A DNA stretch of 23,040 nt, taken from contig CBFHNR010000030.1 in NCBI GenBank assembly GCA_965657215.1, positions 1 to 23,040 on the forward strand. Direction: 5' to 3'. Positions within the stretch are counted from its first letter, which is position 1; every line of letters starts with the position of its first letter. Both the position numbers and the translations under genes were made by a program. The notes beneath the pieces were generated by a model, which ran no database searches, was not told where the DNA came from, and was given only the letters and a program-made list of their open reading frames with translations. Below, piece after piece: positions 7,227-15,873 of the stretch. The DNA comes from JAHEJA01 sp965657215 (GTDB lineage: Bacteria > Pseudomonadota > Alphaproteobacteria > Rhodobacterales > Rhodobacteraceae).

Positions 7227-8588
7227 ATGACGAACGATCATTGGGGTACGATCCAAGCCAACCTGAAACAGACGGTTGGTCAAAATAATTATTCTAATTG
7301 GATTGAGCCCCTAGTTTTTCATTCGATCGATGATGGCGTTGCGACTTTCAACGTTCCAACCAATTTTATGGGAAACTACGTGTCTCAAAACTTTGGTGAA
7401 TTATTGTTGTATCAATTGTCTACTGTTGCCAGCGACGTCCGCCGTGTGAAATTCCAAGTTGCTTCGGGCGCTCCTGTTAAGACCTCCAAACCTGTATCTA
7501 CCAAAGTTGCTACGGTTGAGACCACCGTCGATCAAAAAGACGATCAGTTTGTTGGTGCGCCCCTCGACAGCCGCTTTACCTTTGAGACATTTATCGTCGG
7601 TAAGCCAAACGAATTGGCTCATGCGGCGGCGCGTCGTGTTGCCGAAGGCGGTGTCGTGACCTTTAATCCGCTGTTCCTTTACGGTGGTGTTGGGCTTGGT
7701 AAAACGCACCTCATGCACGCCATCGCTCATGAGCTTCAGCTGCGCCGACCAGATTTAAATGTCCTTTATCTTTCTGCAGAGCAATTCATGTATCGGTTTG
7801 TCCAAGCTCTGCGTGATCGCAAGATGATGGATTTCAAACAGATGTTCCGCTCTGTCGATGTCTTGATGGTGGATGATGTTCAATTCATCGCAGGCAAAGA
7901 CAGCACTCAAGAAGAATTTTTCCACACATTCAACGCATTGGTTGATCAAGGAAAACAAATTATCATCTCGGCGGATCGCGCGCCTGGTGAAATCAAAGAT
8001 TTAGAAGATCGCATCAAGAGCCGTCTTCAATGTGGTTTGGTGGTGGATTTGCATCCGACGGATTACGAACTTCGTTTAGGCATTCTGCAGTCCAAAGTCG
8101 AAACGCAGAAAAGCCAATATCCTGAACTGCAAATCGACAGCAGTGTTTTGGAATTCCTCGCCTTGCGCATTTCAACAAATGTGCGTGTCCTTGAGGGTGC
8201 ATTAACGCGTTTGTTCGCTTTTGCTTCGCTCGTTGGGCGTCCCATTACGCTTGAATTGGCGCAAGATTGTTTGGCGGATGTGTTGCGTGCTTCAGAGCGC
8301 AAGATCACTGTCGAAGAGATTCAGCGCAAAGTATCAGAACATTACAACATCCGCCTGTCTGATATGATTGGGCCAAAACGTGTGCGGACCTACGCGCGCC
8401 CGCGTCAGGTTGCGATGTATTTGGCCAAACAAATGACAAGCCGAAGCTTGCCCGAAATTGGCCGTCGTTTTGGGGGACGTGATCACACCACTGTCATGCA
8501 TGGTGTGAAGCGGATTGAAGAGTTGAAAATCCAAGATAGCCAAGTCGCCGACGATTTGGAAATGCTCCGACGCGCATTAGAAGCATAA
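7227..8588 (+). CDS. dnaA: Chromosomal replication initiator protein DnaA
   Basis: From ATG at 7227 the product is 453 residues, a normal DnaA length. Domain I begins DHWGTIQANLKQ and includes the NYSNWIEPL motif used in DnaB and partner contacts. A variable linker spans ~80-115. The AAA+ domain starts at LDSRFTFETFIVGKPN; Walker A is GGVGLGKT (153-160) and Walker B VLMVDD (212-217). The C-terminal DNA-binding domain carries GRRFGGRDHTTVMHGVKRI, the DnaA-box recognition signature. An in-frame upstream extension to 7152 is Cys- and Arg-rich, unlike the family, and was not used. The ribosome site is weak (CAGGG). dnaN follows 143 bases later, across a large inverted repeat. Confidence 0.97.
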   Translation: MTNDHWGTIQANLKQTVGQNNYSNWIEPLVFHSIDDGVATFNVPTNFMGNYVSQNFGELLLYQLSTVASDVRRVKFQVASGAPVKTSKPVSTKVATVETTVDQKDDQFVGAPLDSRFTFETFIVGKPNELAHAAARRVAEGGVVTFNPLFLYGGVGLGKTHLMHAIAHELQLRRPDLNVLYLSAEQFMYRFVQALRDRKMMDFKQMFRSVDVLMVDDVQFIAGKDSTQEEFFHTFNALVDQGKQIIISADRAPGEIKDLEDRIKSRLQCGLVVDLHPTDYELRLGILQSKVETQKSQYPELQIDSSVLEFLALRISTNVRVLEGALTRLFAFASLVGRPITLELAQDCLADVLRASERKITVEEIQRKVSEHYNIRLSDMIGPKRVRTYARPRQVAMYLAKQMTSRSLPEIGRRFGGRDHTTVMHGVKRIEELKIQDSQVADDLEMLRRALEA

Positions 8589-8610
8589 TCCCATAAAAAT
8601 CGCATGTTTC

Positions 8611-8641
8611 ACCGTTTTGTGGTCCCCGACCACTTGACGGT
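8611..8641. repeat. 31-bp imperfect inverted repeat in the dnaA-dnaN spacer
   Basis: ACCGT-TTT-GTGGTC-CCC-GACCAC-TTG-ACGGT: two paired blocks (8611-8615 with 8637-8641, and 8619-8624 with 8628-8633) around a CCC loop. No T-run follows, so it is not a canonical terminator. It could be a structured element in the dnaA-dnaN transcript, or a symmetric protein-binding site for dnaN control. A TTGACG sequence in the right arm might be part of a dnaN promoter, but I see no well-spaced -10. Confidence 0.5.
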
Positions 8642-8674
8642 GTTTGCATTTGCAGGAACATACAAAAAAACACT

Positions 8675-8686
8675 TGAGCCGGCTCA
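8675..8686. repeat. 12-bp perfect palindrome upstream of dnaN
   Basis: TGAGCC followed directly by GGCTCA forms a perfect 12-bp palindrome 45 bases ahead of the dnaN start. This is compatible with a dimeric repressor or activator site, but its binder is unknown and it could be chance. Confidence 0.35.
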
Positions 8687-8731
8687 GGAATAGAGTACCT
8701 TGGCCTTCCGGCAGTGAGAGGAGTTTAGCAC

Positions 8732-9850
8732 ATGAAACTGAGTATTGAACGTAGCACGTTGCTCAAAGCGGTGTCTCAGGCGCAGTCTGTCGTTGAACGT
8801 CGCAACACCATCCCAATCCTTGCCAATGTCTTGATTGAGGCTGAGGGAGAGAACGTGCATTTCCGTGCCACCGATCTCGACATCGAGGTGGTTGATAAAG
8901 CCTTAGCTCAGGTTGAGCGCGCCGGTGCGACAACTGTTTCCGCGGTTATGCTGCACGAGATTGTGCGCAAATTGCCGGATGGATCACTGGTTACATTGAC
9001 CGATGATGCCGCCAAAGGCCGCTTGACCGTAGAAGCAGGTCGTTCGAATTTCTCACTTGCAACACTTCCGAAAGAAGACTTCCCCGTTATGGCGACGTCT
9101 GAATATGCTGCGAATTTCTCTGCGCCTGCTCCTGTGCTGCGTCGGTTGTTCGATAAATCAAAATTCGCCATTTCTACCGAAGAAACAAGATATTACCTGA
9201 ACGGCGTCTATATGCACATTTCTGAATCCGAAGGGGCGCAGGTTCTACGCTGTGTTGCGACGGATGGGCATCGCCTGGCCCGTATTGATGCAGATTTGCC
9301 TGACGGTGCGTCTGATATGGTGGGCGTTATTGTTCCACGCAAAACTGTTGGTGAATTGCGCAAGCTTTTGGATGACGACGATATGCAGATTGCGGTGTCC
9401 GTTAGCGAAACCAAAGTTCGCTTTGCGACGCCTGATATCACCCTGACGTCGAAGGTGATTGACGGAACTTTCCCAGATTATACGCGCGTCATCCCGCAAG
9501 GAAACACGCGGAAATTAGAAGTTGACGCAAATGAATTTGCCAAGGCCGTGGATCGGGTTGCAACGGTTTCCTCAGAACGCTCACGAGCGGTCAAACTGTC
9601 CTTGGACGAAGATCGCCTTGTTCTTTCGGTTAATGCGCCTGATAGCGGTGCCGCCGAAGAAGAGCTGGCCGTGGCATATGGGGATGAACGGTTAGAAATC
9701 GGCTTTAACGCCAAATACTTGCTTGAAATCGCAAGCCAAGTTGACCGTGAAAACGCTGTCTTTATGTTCAACTCATCTGGCGATCCAACATTGATGCGAG
9801 AAGGCAATGACACAAGCGCGGTCTATGTTGTTATGCCGATGCGCGTGTGA
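8732..9850 (+). CDS. dnaN: DNA polymerase III beta subunit (sliding clamp)
   Basis: A 372-residue beta clamp, the usual length, beginning MKLSIERSTLLKAVSQAQSV. Typical clamp segments follow: VVERRNTIPILANVLIEA, VHFRATDLDIEV, the central RYYLNGVYMHI with CVATDGHRLARID, and the third-domain segment VTLTSKVIDGTFPDY-like region (ITLTSKVIDGTFPDYTRVIP). The C-terminus YVVMPMRV is the conserved last strand, which forms part of the partner-binding cleft. It encircles DNA as a dimer and tethers the polymerase. ATG at 8732 has a strong GAGAGGAG site. recF follows after 36 bases, so dnaN-recF are probably cotranscribed. Confidence 0.98.
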   Translation: MKLSIERSTLLKAVSQAQSVVERRNTIPILANVLIEAEGENVHFRATDLDIEVVDKALAQVERAGATTVSAVMLHEIVRKLPDGSLVTLTDDAAKGRLTVEAGRSNFSLATLPKEDFPVMATSEYAANFSAPAPVLRRLFDKSKFAISTEETRYYLNGVYMHISESEGAQVLRCVATDGHRLARIDADLPDGASDMVGVIVPRKTVGELRKLLDDDDMQIAVSVSETKVRFATPDITLTSKVIDGTFPDYTRVIPQGNTRKLEVDANEFAKAVDRVATVSSERSRAVKLSLDEDRLVLSVNAPDSGAAEEELAVAYGDERLEIGFNAKYLLEIASQVDRENAVFMFNSSGDPTLMREGNDTSAVYVVMPMRV

Positions 9851-9886
9851 TCGCAGTTTTCGTCACACTTACAAGAAGTTAGGGTC

Positions 9887-10987
9887 ATGCTATATTTATC
9901 GGAGCTGACCCTTTCTCATTTCAGATCCCATAAACGTGCGCATCTCGAATGCGATGGTCGCCCTGTGGCGCTCTATGGGGCGAATGGCGCGGGCAAAACA
10001 AATATTTTAGAGGCTGTTTCTTTGTTCTCTCCTGGTCGCGGAATGCGCCGATCAAGTGCAGAGGAAATGACGAGACGACCCGAAGCTTTGGGGTGGAAGG
10101 TCAGCGGCGTGCTCCGTAAATCCCAAGCGGCTTATGAAATAGAGACATGGTCCGAAAACGGATCGCCCCGTCAGCTTAAAGTCGATGACAAAACAACGAC
10201 GCAGACTGCATTGGGTCAAATTAGCCGCGTTGTTTGGTTGATCCCTTCAATGGATCGCCTGTGGATCGAGGGGGCCGAAGGGCGGCGTCGGTTCTTGGAC
10301 CGCCTCACGCTGAGCTTTTTCCCAGATCATGCAGAGCATTCCGTGGCATATGAGAAAGCTATGCGGGAACGCAATCGTTTGCTCAAGGATCAAGTTCGTG
10401 ATGCCCATTGGTACCGTGTCTTAGAAACGCAAATGGCCGAGGCAGGGATAGCGATCCATCACAATCGACAAAAGGCTGTTGCCACTTTGACCGAAGCTCA
10501 AACCCTGTCCCAGACCACATTTCCCGTGGCTGAGCTTGAGCTACTGCAATCCGAAGGTCAAATGCCCGAAACAGAGCAAGAATTCTGTGATGCTCTCTCC
10601 GAGGGGCGGTTTCGGGATTTGGCCGCAGGGCGGACCCTGATTGGGCCGCATCGGACTGACCTATACGGCGTCTATGCGGCGAAAGGTGTGCCTGCAAAAG
10701 ATTGCTCAACCGGTGAGCAAAAGGCATTGCTCGTCTCTCTTATTCTGGCGAATGCGCGAGCCTTATCTCGGGATATCGGGGTGGCGCCGTTGCTATTACT
10801 TGATGAAGTTTCCGCACATTTGGATGCAAACAGACGCGCGGCGCTTTATGATGAAATTTGTGCATTAGGGGCGCAAGCGTGGATGACGGGAACAGGACCA
10901 GAACTGTTCCAAGATTTTGGTACGCGCGCGCAACTCTTTGAAATATCGGACAGTGACGGCCAATCCGCCACGCGGTCTATTGTATAG
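9887..10987 (+). CDS. recF: DNA replication and repair protein RecF
   Basis: A 366-residue SMC-like ATPase that loads the RecFOR recombination machinery at gaps. It begins MLYLSELTLSHFRSHKRAHL, the RecF N-terminal strand and LxxFR motif. Walker A is GANGAGKT (31-38). The ABC signature is STGEQKALLVSLILANA, and Walker B is LLLLDEVSAHLD near residue 305. ATG at 9887 has TTAGGG nearby. The lysE-type gene starts 9 bases after its stop, so the two are probably in one transcript. Confidence 0.96.
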   Translation: MLYLSELTLSHFRSHKRAHLECDGRPVALYGANGAGKTNILEAVSLFSPGRGMRRSSAEEMTRRPEALGWKVSGVLRKSQAAYEIETWSENGSPRQLKVDDKTTTQTALGQISRVVWLIPSMDRLWIEGAEGRRRFLDRLTLSFFPDHAEHSVAYEKAMRERNRLLKDQVRDAHWYRVLETQMAEAGIAIHHNRQKAVATLTEAQTLSQTTFPVAELELLQSEGQMPETEQEFCDALSEGRFRDLAAGRTLIGPHRTDLYGVYAAKGVPAKDCSTGEQKALLVSLILANARALSRDIGVAPLLLLDEVSAHLDANRRAALYDEICALGAQAWMTGTGPELFQDFGTRAQLFEISDSDGQSATRSIV

Positions 10988-10996
10988 GGATACGTG

Positions 10997-11617
10997 ATGA
11001 CTGCTACTTTTCTTGACCTTGCGCTTTACGCAGGTGGCCTCTTTATTTTGTTTCTCACACCGGGGCCAGTGATGTTTGCCGTCGTAGCGCGAACCTTGTC
11101 AGGAGGGGCGCGCTCCTCTTGGCCCTTTGCGGCGGGAGTTGCTGTGGGGGATGTGGTGTTTCCTCTGCTTGCTGTGCTTGGCGTGTCGTGGATCGCACAA
11201 AGCAGCGAAGCTGTGATGCCAATTCTCAAGCTTGTTGCGACGGCTATTTTTATCGCTATGGGCATAGGCCTGATCCGCAAGGCGGATGTGGTGATTGATA
11301 CCAATTCCCGATTGACCCGCCCCGGAATGATCACAGGGTTCGCCGCAGGTGTCGCGGTCATTATTGCCAATCCCAAAGCGATCCTGTTCTACATGGGTGT
11401 GCTGCCTGGATTTTTTGATTTAACCCAAGTTACAGCGGTGGATATTATGGTGATCTGCGTCATATCGGCAATGGTTCCGTTTCTGGGCAACGTGGTCCTA
11501 TCGCTCATGGTCGATCGGGTGCGTCCACTGTTGCGATCCCCCAAGGCGATGAAACGGGTTAATATCGTGTCGGGCCTTATGCTGATTTGCGTAGGTTTGG
11601 TGTTGCCCTTTATTTGA
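10997..11617 (+). CDS. LysE/RhtB family amino acid exporter
   Basis: A 206-residue integral membrane protein with about six hydrophobic segments. It carries the family N-terminal motif FLTPGPVMFAVVAR (~19-32) and the GVAVGD segment. The second half includes AGVAVIIANPKAILFYMGVLP, which contains the family NPK motif. The LysE/RhtB family exports amino acids such as lysine, homoserine or threonine; the substrate cannot be told here. ATG at 10997 is chosen over the adjacent GTG at 10994 because AGGGA (10986-10990) is better spaced from it. It sits between recF and gyrB with no obvious functional link to replication. Confidence 0.88.
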   Translation: MTATFLDLALYAGGLFILFLTPGPVMFAVVARTLSGGARSSWPFAAGVAVGDVVFPLLAVLGVSWIAQSSEAVMPILKLVATAIFIAMGIGLIRKADVVIDTNSRLTRPGMITGFAAGVAVIIANPKAILFYMGVLPGFFDLTQVTAVDIMVICVISAMVPFLGNVVLSLMVDRVRPLLRSPKAMKRVNIVSGLMLICVGLVLPFI

Positions 11618-11641
11618 TGCCACAAAATATGGCCTATGGGC

Positions 11642-11670
11642 GTGACAAACATTCCAAAAAACCGTATAAA
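11642..11670 (+). promoter_or_regulatory. Promoter of gyrB
   Basis: GTGACA (11642-11647) and TATAAA (11665-11670) are separated by exactly 17 bases, each matching the sigma-70 consensus at five of six positions. Transcription would start near 11677 and leave a leader of about 20 bases. This is the best promoter I see in the window and would uncouple gyrB from recF and the exporter. Confidence 0.65.
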
Positions 11671-11697
11671 ATTAGAAAAATTCAAAAGGGTACGTGA

Positions 11698-14115
11698 ATG
11701 TCCGAGAACGAGCAAGTTCAACCAGAATATGGCGCAGATTCTATTAAGGTTCTCAAGGGGTTAGAGGCGGTTCGCAAGCGCCCCGGTATGTATATTGGGG
11801 ATACGGATGATGGATCTGGTTTGCACCATATGGTTTATGAGGTCGTCGATAACGGTATCGATGAGGCTTTGGCGAAACATGCGGACTATGTGCATGTAAA
11901 AATTCACGCCGATAGTTCGGTTTCTGTGCGCGATAACGGTCGTGGTATTCCCGTTGATATCCACGAAGAAGAAGGCGTTTCCGCCGCCGAGGTCATCATG
12001 ACCCAGCTTCATGCCGGTGGTAAGTTTGATAGCAATTCGTACAAGGTCTCTGGCGGTCTTCACGGGGTGGGTGTGTCGGTTGTGAACGCTCTGTCCGTTT
12101 GGTTGGAGCTACGCGTTTGGCGCAATGGCAAAGAGCATTATGCCAAGTTTGAGCACGGCGAAACAACAGAGCATTTGCGCGTTGTTCAAGATGCACCCGG
12201 TGAAAAAGGAACCGAAGTGCGGTTCCTTGCCTCAACTGAGACGTTTTCCAATCTGGACTATTCCTTTGAAACCTTGGAAAAACGGTTGCGGGAATTGGCC
12301 TTTTTGAATTCAGGTGTGAGGATTATCCTTGAGGATGAACGCCCTGTAGAACCATTACGCACCGAGCTGTTCTATGAAGGCGGTGTAAAGGAATTCGTCA
12401 AATATCTTGATCGGTCTAAATCATCGATCATGCCCGAACCAATCTTTATGACGGGTGAACGCGATGACATTGGCGTCGAAGTGGCGCTGTGGTGGAATGA
12501 TAGCTATCATGAAAACGTTTTGCCCTTTACCAACAACATTCCTCAACGGGATGGCGGAGCGCACTTGGCGGGTTTGCGGGCTGCGTTGACGCGGACCATC
12601 AACGGCTATGCGCAATCAAGCGGGATCGCCAAGAAAGAAAAGATCAATTTCACAGGCGACGATGCCCGTGAAGGGTTGACCTGTGTTCTTTCGGTCAAGG
12701 TGCCTGATCCAAAATTCAGCAGCCAAACCAAAGACAAGCTTGTTTCGTCCGAGGTCCGTCCAGCCGTTGAAGGCTTGGTGAACGAAAAGCTGGCTGAGTG
12801 GTTCGAGGAAAACCCGAACGAAGCTAAGATCATCGTTGGAAAAATTATCGAAGCGGCCTTGGCACGGGAGGCGGCGCGCAAGGCGCGTGAACTGACCCGA
12901 CGCAAAACAGCGTTGGATGTGAATTTCCTCGCGGGCAAGCTTAAGGATTGTTCTGAGAAAGACCCAAGCAAGACCGAAGTCTTCCTTGTGGAGGGTGACT
13001 CTGCGGGTGGCTCTGCACAGACAGGGCGGGATCGTCAAACGCAGGCTATCTTGCCGCTCAAGGGTAAAATCCTAAACGTGGAACGCGCGCGCTTTGATCG
13101 GATGCTCAATAGCCAAGAAATCGGGAACCTTGTGATGGCTTTGGGCACGGGGATCGGGCGCGATGAATTCAACATTGAAAAGCTTCGCTACCACAAGATC
13201 GTTATCATGACCGACGCGGACGTGGATGGTGCGCACATCCGCACACTCTTGTTGACGTTCTTCTATCGCCAGATGCGGGAGTTGATCGAAGGCGGCTACC
13301 TCTATATTGCGCAGCCGCCCCTCTACAAAGTGAGCCGCGGTAAATCAGAAGTCTATCTCAAGGATCAAGCTGCCTTGGATGATTATCTGATCCAACACGG
13401 GATTGACGGTGCGGTGCTCAAGCTTGGCTCTGGATCGGAAATAGCGGGCCAAGATTTGGTGCGTGTTGTCGAAGAAGCGCGTCAATTACAGCGCGTTCTA
13501 CATGCTTTCCCAACGCATTACCCACGTCACATTTTGGAACAGGCCGCCATTGCGGGTGCATTTGTCCCAGGTGTTGTGGATGCCGATCTTCAGGGTGTTG
13601 CGGACAAAGTTGCTGCGCGTTTGAATTTGATTGCCTTGGAATATGAGCGCGGCTGGACGGGTCGTATTACGCAGGACCACGGTATTCGTCTGTCCCGTAT
13701 CCTTCGCGGTGTTGAGGAAATGCGCACTCTCGATGGTCCAATGCTGCGCTCGGGTGAAGCACGTAAAACTGGTAGCTTTACTCAAAGCTTGCAAGAGATT
13801 TACGAGACTTCCGCTACGTTGATCCGCAAGGAAAAATCAATCGCCATTCATGGTCCTCTTGATCTGTTAGAAGCAGTTCTCAAAGAGGGTGAAAAGGGCT
13901 TGAGTTTGCAACGCTACAAAGGTTTGGGCGAAATGAACCCAGATCAGCTTTGGGAAACGACTTTGGATCCTGACGCACGCACTTTGTTGCAGGTCAAGAT
14001 TGACGATGCGGTTGAGGCCGATGACATCTTTACCAAACTCATGGGCGATGTTGTGGAACCGCGGCGCGATTTCATTCAGCAGAACGCATTGAGTGTTGAA
14101 AATCTGGATTTCTAA
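11698..14115 (+). CDS. gyrB: DNA gyrase subunit B
   Basis: An 805-residue type IIA topoisomerase subunit that provides ATPase and TOPRIM functions for negative supercoiling with GyrA. The N-terminal GHKL ATPase shows LEAVRKRPGMYIG, VVDNGIDEALA and DNGRGIPVDIH, with GGLHGVGVSVVNALS as the glycine-rich lid. The TOPRIM domain has LVEGDSAGGSAQTGRDR and TDADVDGAHIRTLLLTFFY. The C-terminal segment LQRYKGLGEMNPDQLWETT is the GyrB signature. Length and motifs favour GyrB over ParE. A long insertion between TOPRIM segments (~560-680) is in the usual place for alphaproteobacterial and other proteobacterial GyrB. It has its own promoter and ends at a strong terminator. Confidence 0.97.
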   Translation: MSENEQVQPEYGADSIKVLKGLEAVRKRPGMYIGDTDDGSGLHHMVYEVVDNGIDEALAKHADYVHVKIHADSSVSVRDNGRGIPVDIHEEEGVSAAEVIMTQLHAGGKFDSNSYKVSGGLHGVGVSVVNALSVWLELRVWRNGKEHYAKFEHGETTEHLRVVQDAPGEKGTEVRFLASTETFSNLDYSFETLEKRLRELAFLNSGVRIILEDERPVEPLRTELFYEGGVKEFVKYLDRSKSSIMPEPIFMTGERDDIGVEVALWWNDSYHENVLPFTNNIPQRDGGAHLAGLRAALTRTINGYAQSSGIAKKEKINFTGDDAREGLTCVLSVKVPDPKFSSQTKDKLVSSEVRPAVEGLVNEKLAEWFEENPNEAKIIVGKIIEAALAREAARKARELTRRKTALDVNFLAGKLKDCSEKDPSKTEVFLVEGDSAGGSAQTGRDRQTQAILPLKGKILNVERARFDRMLNSQEIGNLVMALGTGIGRDEFNIEKLRYHKIVIMTDADVDGAHIRTLLLTFFYRQMRELIEGGYLYIAQPPLYKVSRGKSEVYLKDQAALDDYLIQHGIDGAVLKLGSGSEIAGQDLVRVVEEARQLQRVLHAFPTHYPRHILEQAAIAGAFVPGVVDADLQGVADKVAARLNLIALEYERGWTGRITQDHGIRLSRILRGVEEMRTLDGPMLRSGEARKTGSFTQSLQEIYETSATLIRKEKSIAIHGPLDLLEAVLKEGEKGLSLQRYKGLGEMNPDQLWETTLDPDARTLLQVKIDDAVEADDIFTKLMGDVVEPRRDFIQQNALSVENLDF

Positions 14116-14137
14116 ATTCGTTGATCTCGAATGGAAA

Positions 14138-14166
14138 AGGGCGCCCGATCGAGGCGCCCTTTTTTT
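14138..14166. terminator. Bidirectional terminator between gyrB and serA
   Basis: AGGGCGCC (14138-14145) pairs with GGCGCCCT (14153-14160) around a 7-base loop. A T-run of seven follows on the plus strand (gyrB), and four A precede the stem, giving a shorter T-run on the minus strand (serA). The stem lies 22 bases after the gyrB stop and 23 bases beyond the serA stop, so it probably ends both convergent transcripts. Confidence 0.92.
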
Positions 14167-14183
14167 ATTTGATGGTACGGGAG

Positions 14184-15779
14184 TTAGTTCACATCAAAGG
14201 CAAGCGGCTTGACCTGTTGGAACATGCCTGTCTCTTCAAGCTTACCAATAACATTGCCTGCCACAGGTTCATCGATATAGAGAAGGGCAATCGCTTCGCC
14301 GCCAGCGGCCGCACGGCCCAAGGTAAAGTTCGCGATGTTGACACCGTTTTCGCCCATTGTTTGACCCAATGTCCCGATGATGCCCGGCGTATCTTCGTTG
14401 GTGGTATATAGCATATGCGCCCCAATTTCAGCATCCACGTTGATGCCTTTGATCTGAATAAAGCGCGGCTTGCCATCGCTAAAGACAGTACCCGCAACGG
14501 AGCGTTCCCGCTCTCCTGTGACGACCGTTACTTTGATATAGCCTTCAAACGCACCTGATTTGTCTTGGTTCGTTGTACTGATCTGAATACCGCGCTCTTT
14601 GGCGATGACAGGAGCAGAGACCATGTTCACGTCTGGATTTGCTCTTTTCATGATCCCTGCAACAACAGAGCAATTTAAGGCATCTAGATTCATCACAGAG
14701 GCAGCACCGTCATACAGGATATTGATCGCTTTGATCGGTTCATCCGTCAATTGACCTACAAAGCTCCCTAAGTGATCGGCAAGCTTGACCCATGGACCCA
14801 TGACTTTGGCTTCTTCGGCGGTCATGGATGGCATGTTGAGGGCGTTTTCGACAGCACCTTCCAACAAGTAGTTTGACATCTGTTCAGCCACTTGAAGAGC
14901 AACGTTTTCTTGGGCCTCAGTCGTGGCTGCACCCAAGTGCGGGGTGCAAACGACGTTTGGCAAGTTGAACAAAGGGTTTTCTTTTGCTGGTTCTTCTGAG
15001 AACACGTCAAAGGCGGCGCCGGCCACGTGACCGTCACGTAGCATGTCAGCGAGAGCCTGTTCATCGACCAAACCACCGCGCGCACAGTTGATGATGCGAA
15101 CGCCTTTTTTGGTTTTGGCGAGGTTCTCGCGGCTTAGGATATTCTTGGTCGTGTCTGTGAGCGGAACGTGAAGCGTGATAAAGTCGGCGCGGCTCAACAG
15201 CTCATCAAGTTCGACTTTCTCCACACCCATTTTTTGCGCTTTTTCTTCGCCCAAGAATGGGTCAAATGCCACAACTTTCATTTTGAGGCCGCGCGCGCGA
15301 TCACAAACGATACCTCCGATATTTCCAGCGCCGATGACGCCAAGTGTTTTCCCAGTTAGTTCGACACCCATAAATTTGGATTTTTCCCATTTGCCCGCAT
15401 GTGTTGAGGCGCTCGCCTCTGGAATTTGACGGGCGACGGCGAACATCATTGCAATGGCATGTTCCGCAGTGGTGATCATGTTGCCAAAAGGTGTGTTCAT
15501 CACGATCACACCTTTTTTGGAGGCGGCGTCCTTGTCGATATTGTCGGTTCCAATACCGGCGCGGCCGATGACCTTTAGGTTGCTTGCGGCGGCAATAATC
15601 TTTTCGGTCGCTTTGGTCGCGGACCGAATAGCAAGGCCGTCATAGTTGCCGATCACTTCGGCGAGTTTGTCTTTGTCTTTTCCAAGATCGGGCTGGAAAT
15701 CGACATCAATACCGCGATCACGAAAGATTTGAACGGCGGCTTCGGAAAGTTTGTCGGAGATGAGTACTTTGGGTGCCAT
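14184..15779 (-). CDS. serA: D-3-phosphoglycerate dehydrogenase
   Basis: A 531-residue long-form SerA that oxidises 3-phosphoglycerate to 3-phosphohydroxypyruvate with NAD, the first step of serine synthesis. It begins MAPKVLISDKLSEAAVQIF. The substrate-domain segment GRAGIGTDNID is present, the Rossmann motif is GVIGAGNIGG (~150-160), NCARGGLVDE carries the active-site Arg, and the catalytic His lies in TPHLGAATTEA. An intervening domain follows, then a C-terminal ACT domain (TNEDTPGIIGTLGQTMGENG), which usually binds serine for feedback control. The open frame reaches upstream to 16004 inside serC, but ATG at 15779 has AAAGGA and matches the family start. It is downstream of serC across 94 bases that contain two hairpins. 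Confidence 0.97.
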   Translation of the reverse strand: MAPKVLISDKLSEAAVQIFRDRGIDVDFQPDLGKDKDKLAEVIGNYDGLAIRSATKATEKIIAAASNLKVIGRAGIGTDNIDKDAASKKGVIVMNTPFGNMITTAEHAIAMMFAVARQIPEASASTHAGKWEKSKFMGVELTGKTLGVIGAGNIGGIVCDRARGLKMKVVAFDPFLGEEKAQKMGVEKVELDELLSRADFITLHVPLTDTTKNILSRENLAKTKKGVRIINCARGGLVDEQALADMLRDGHVAGAAFDVFSEEPAKENPLFNLPNVVCTPHLGAATTEAQENVALQVAEQMSNYLLEGAVENALNMPSMTAEEAKVMGPWVKLADHLGSFVGQLTDEPIKAINILYDGAASVMNLDALNCSVVAGIMKRANPDVNMVSAPVIAKERGIQISTTNQDKSGAFEGYIKVTVVTGERERSVAGTVFSDGKPRFIQIKGINVDAEIGAHMLYTTNEDTPGIIGTLGQTMGENGVNIANFTLGRAAAGGEAIALLYIDEPVAGNVIGKLEETGMFQQVKPLAFDVN

Positions 15780-15807
15780 TGTTTTGGTATCCTTTAGAAA
15801 GAAGAAA

Positions 15808-15861
15808 GCGCCCACCCACCCATCGAGGATGGGTGTGCGCTGCCGGACGCTCTGCTCCGGC
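15808..15861 (-). promoter_or_regulatory. Two hairpins in the serC-serA spacer
   Basis: In transcript order, GCCGGA (15861-15856) pairs with TCCGGC (15847-15842) around an 8-base loop. Then CACCCATC (15835-15828) pairs with GATGGGTG (15824-15817) around a 3-base loop, with an outer GCGC/GCGC clamp (15840-15837 with 15811-15808). The second hairpin is followed by a pyrimidine tract with interrupted T (TTTCTTCTTTC), then the serA ribosome site. It may be a leaky terminator or a processing or stability element that sets the serA:serC ratio. Confidence 0.5.
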
Positions 15862-15873
15862 GGAGATATGTGA

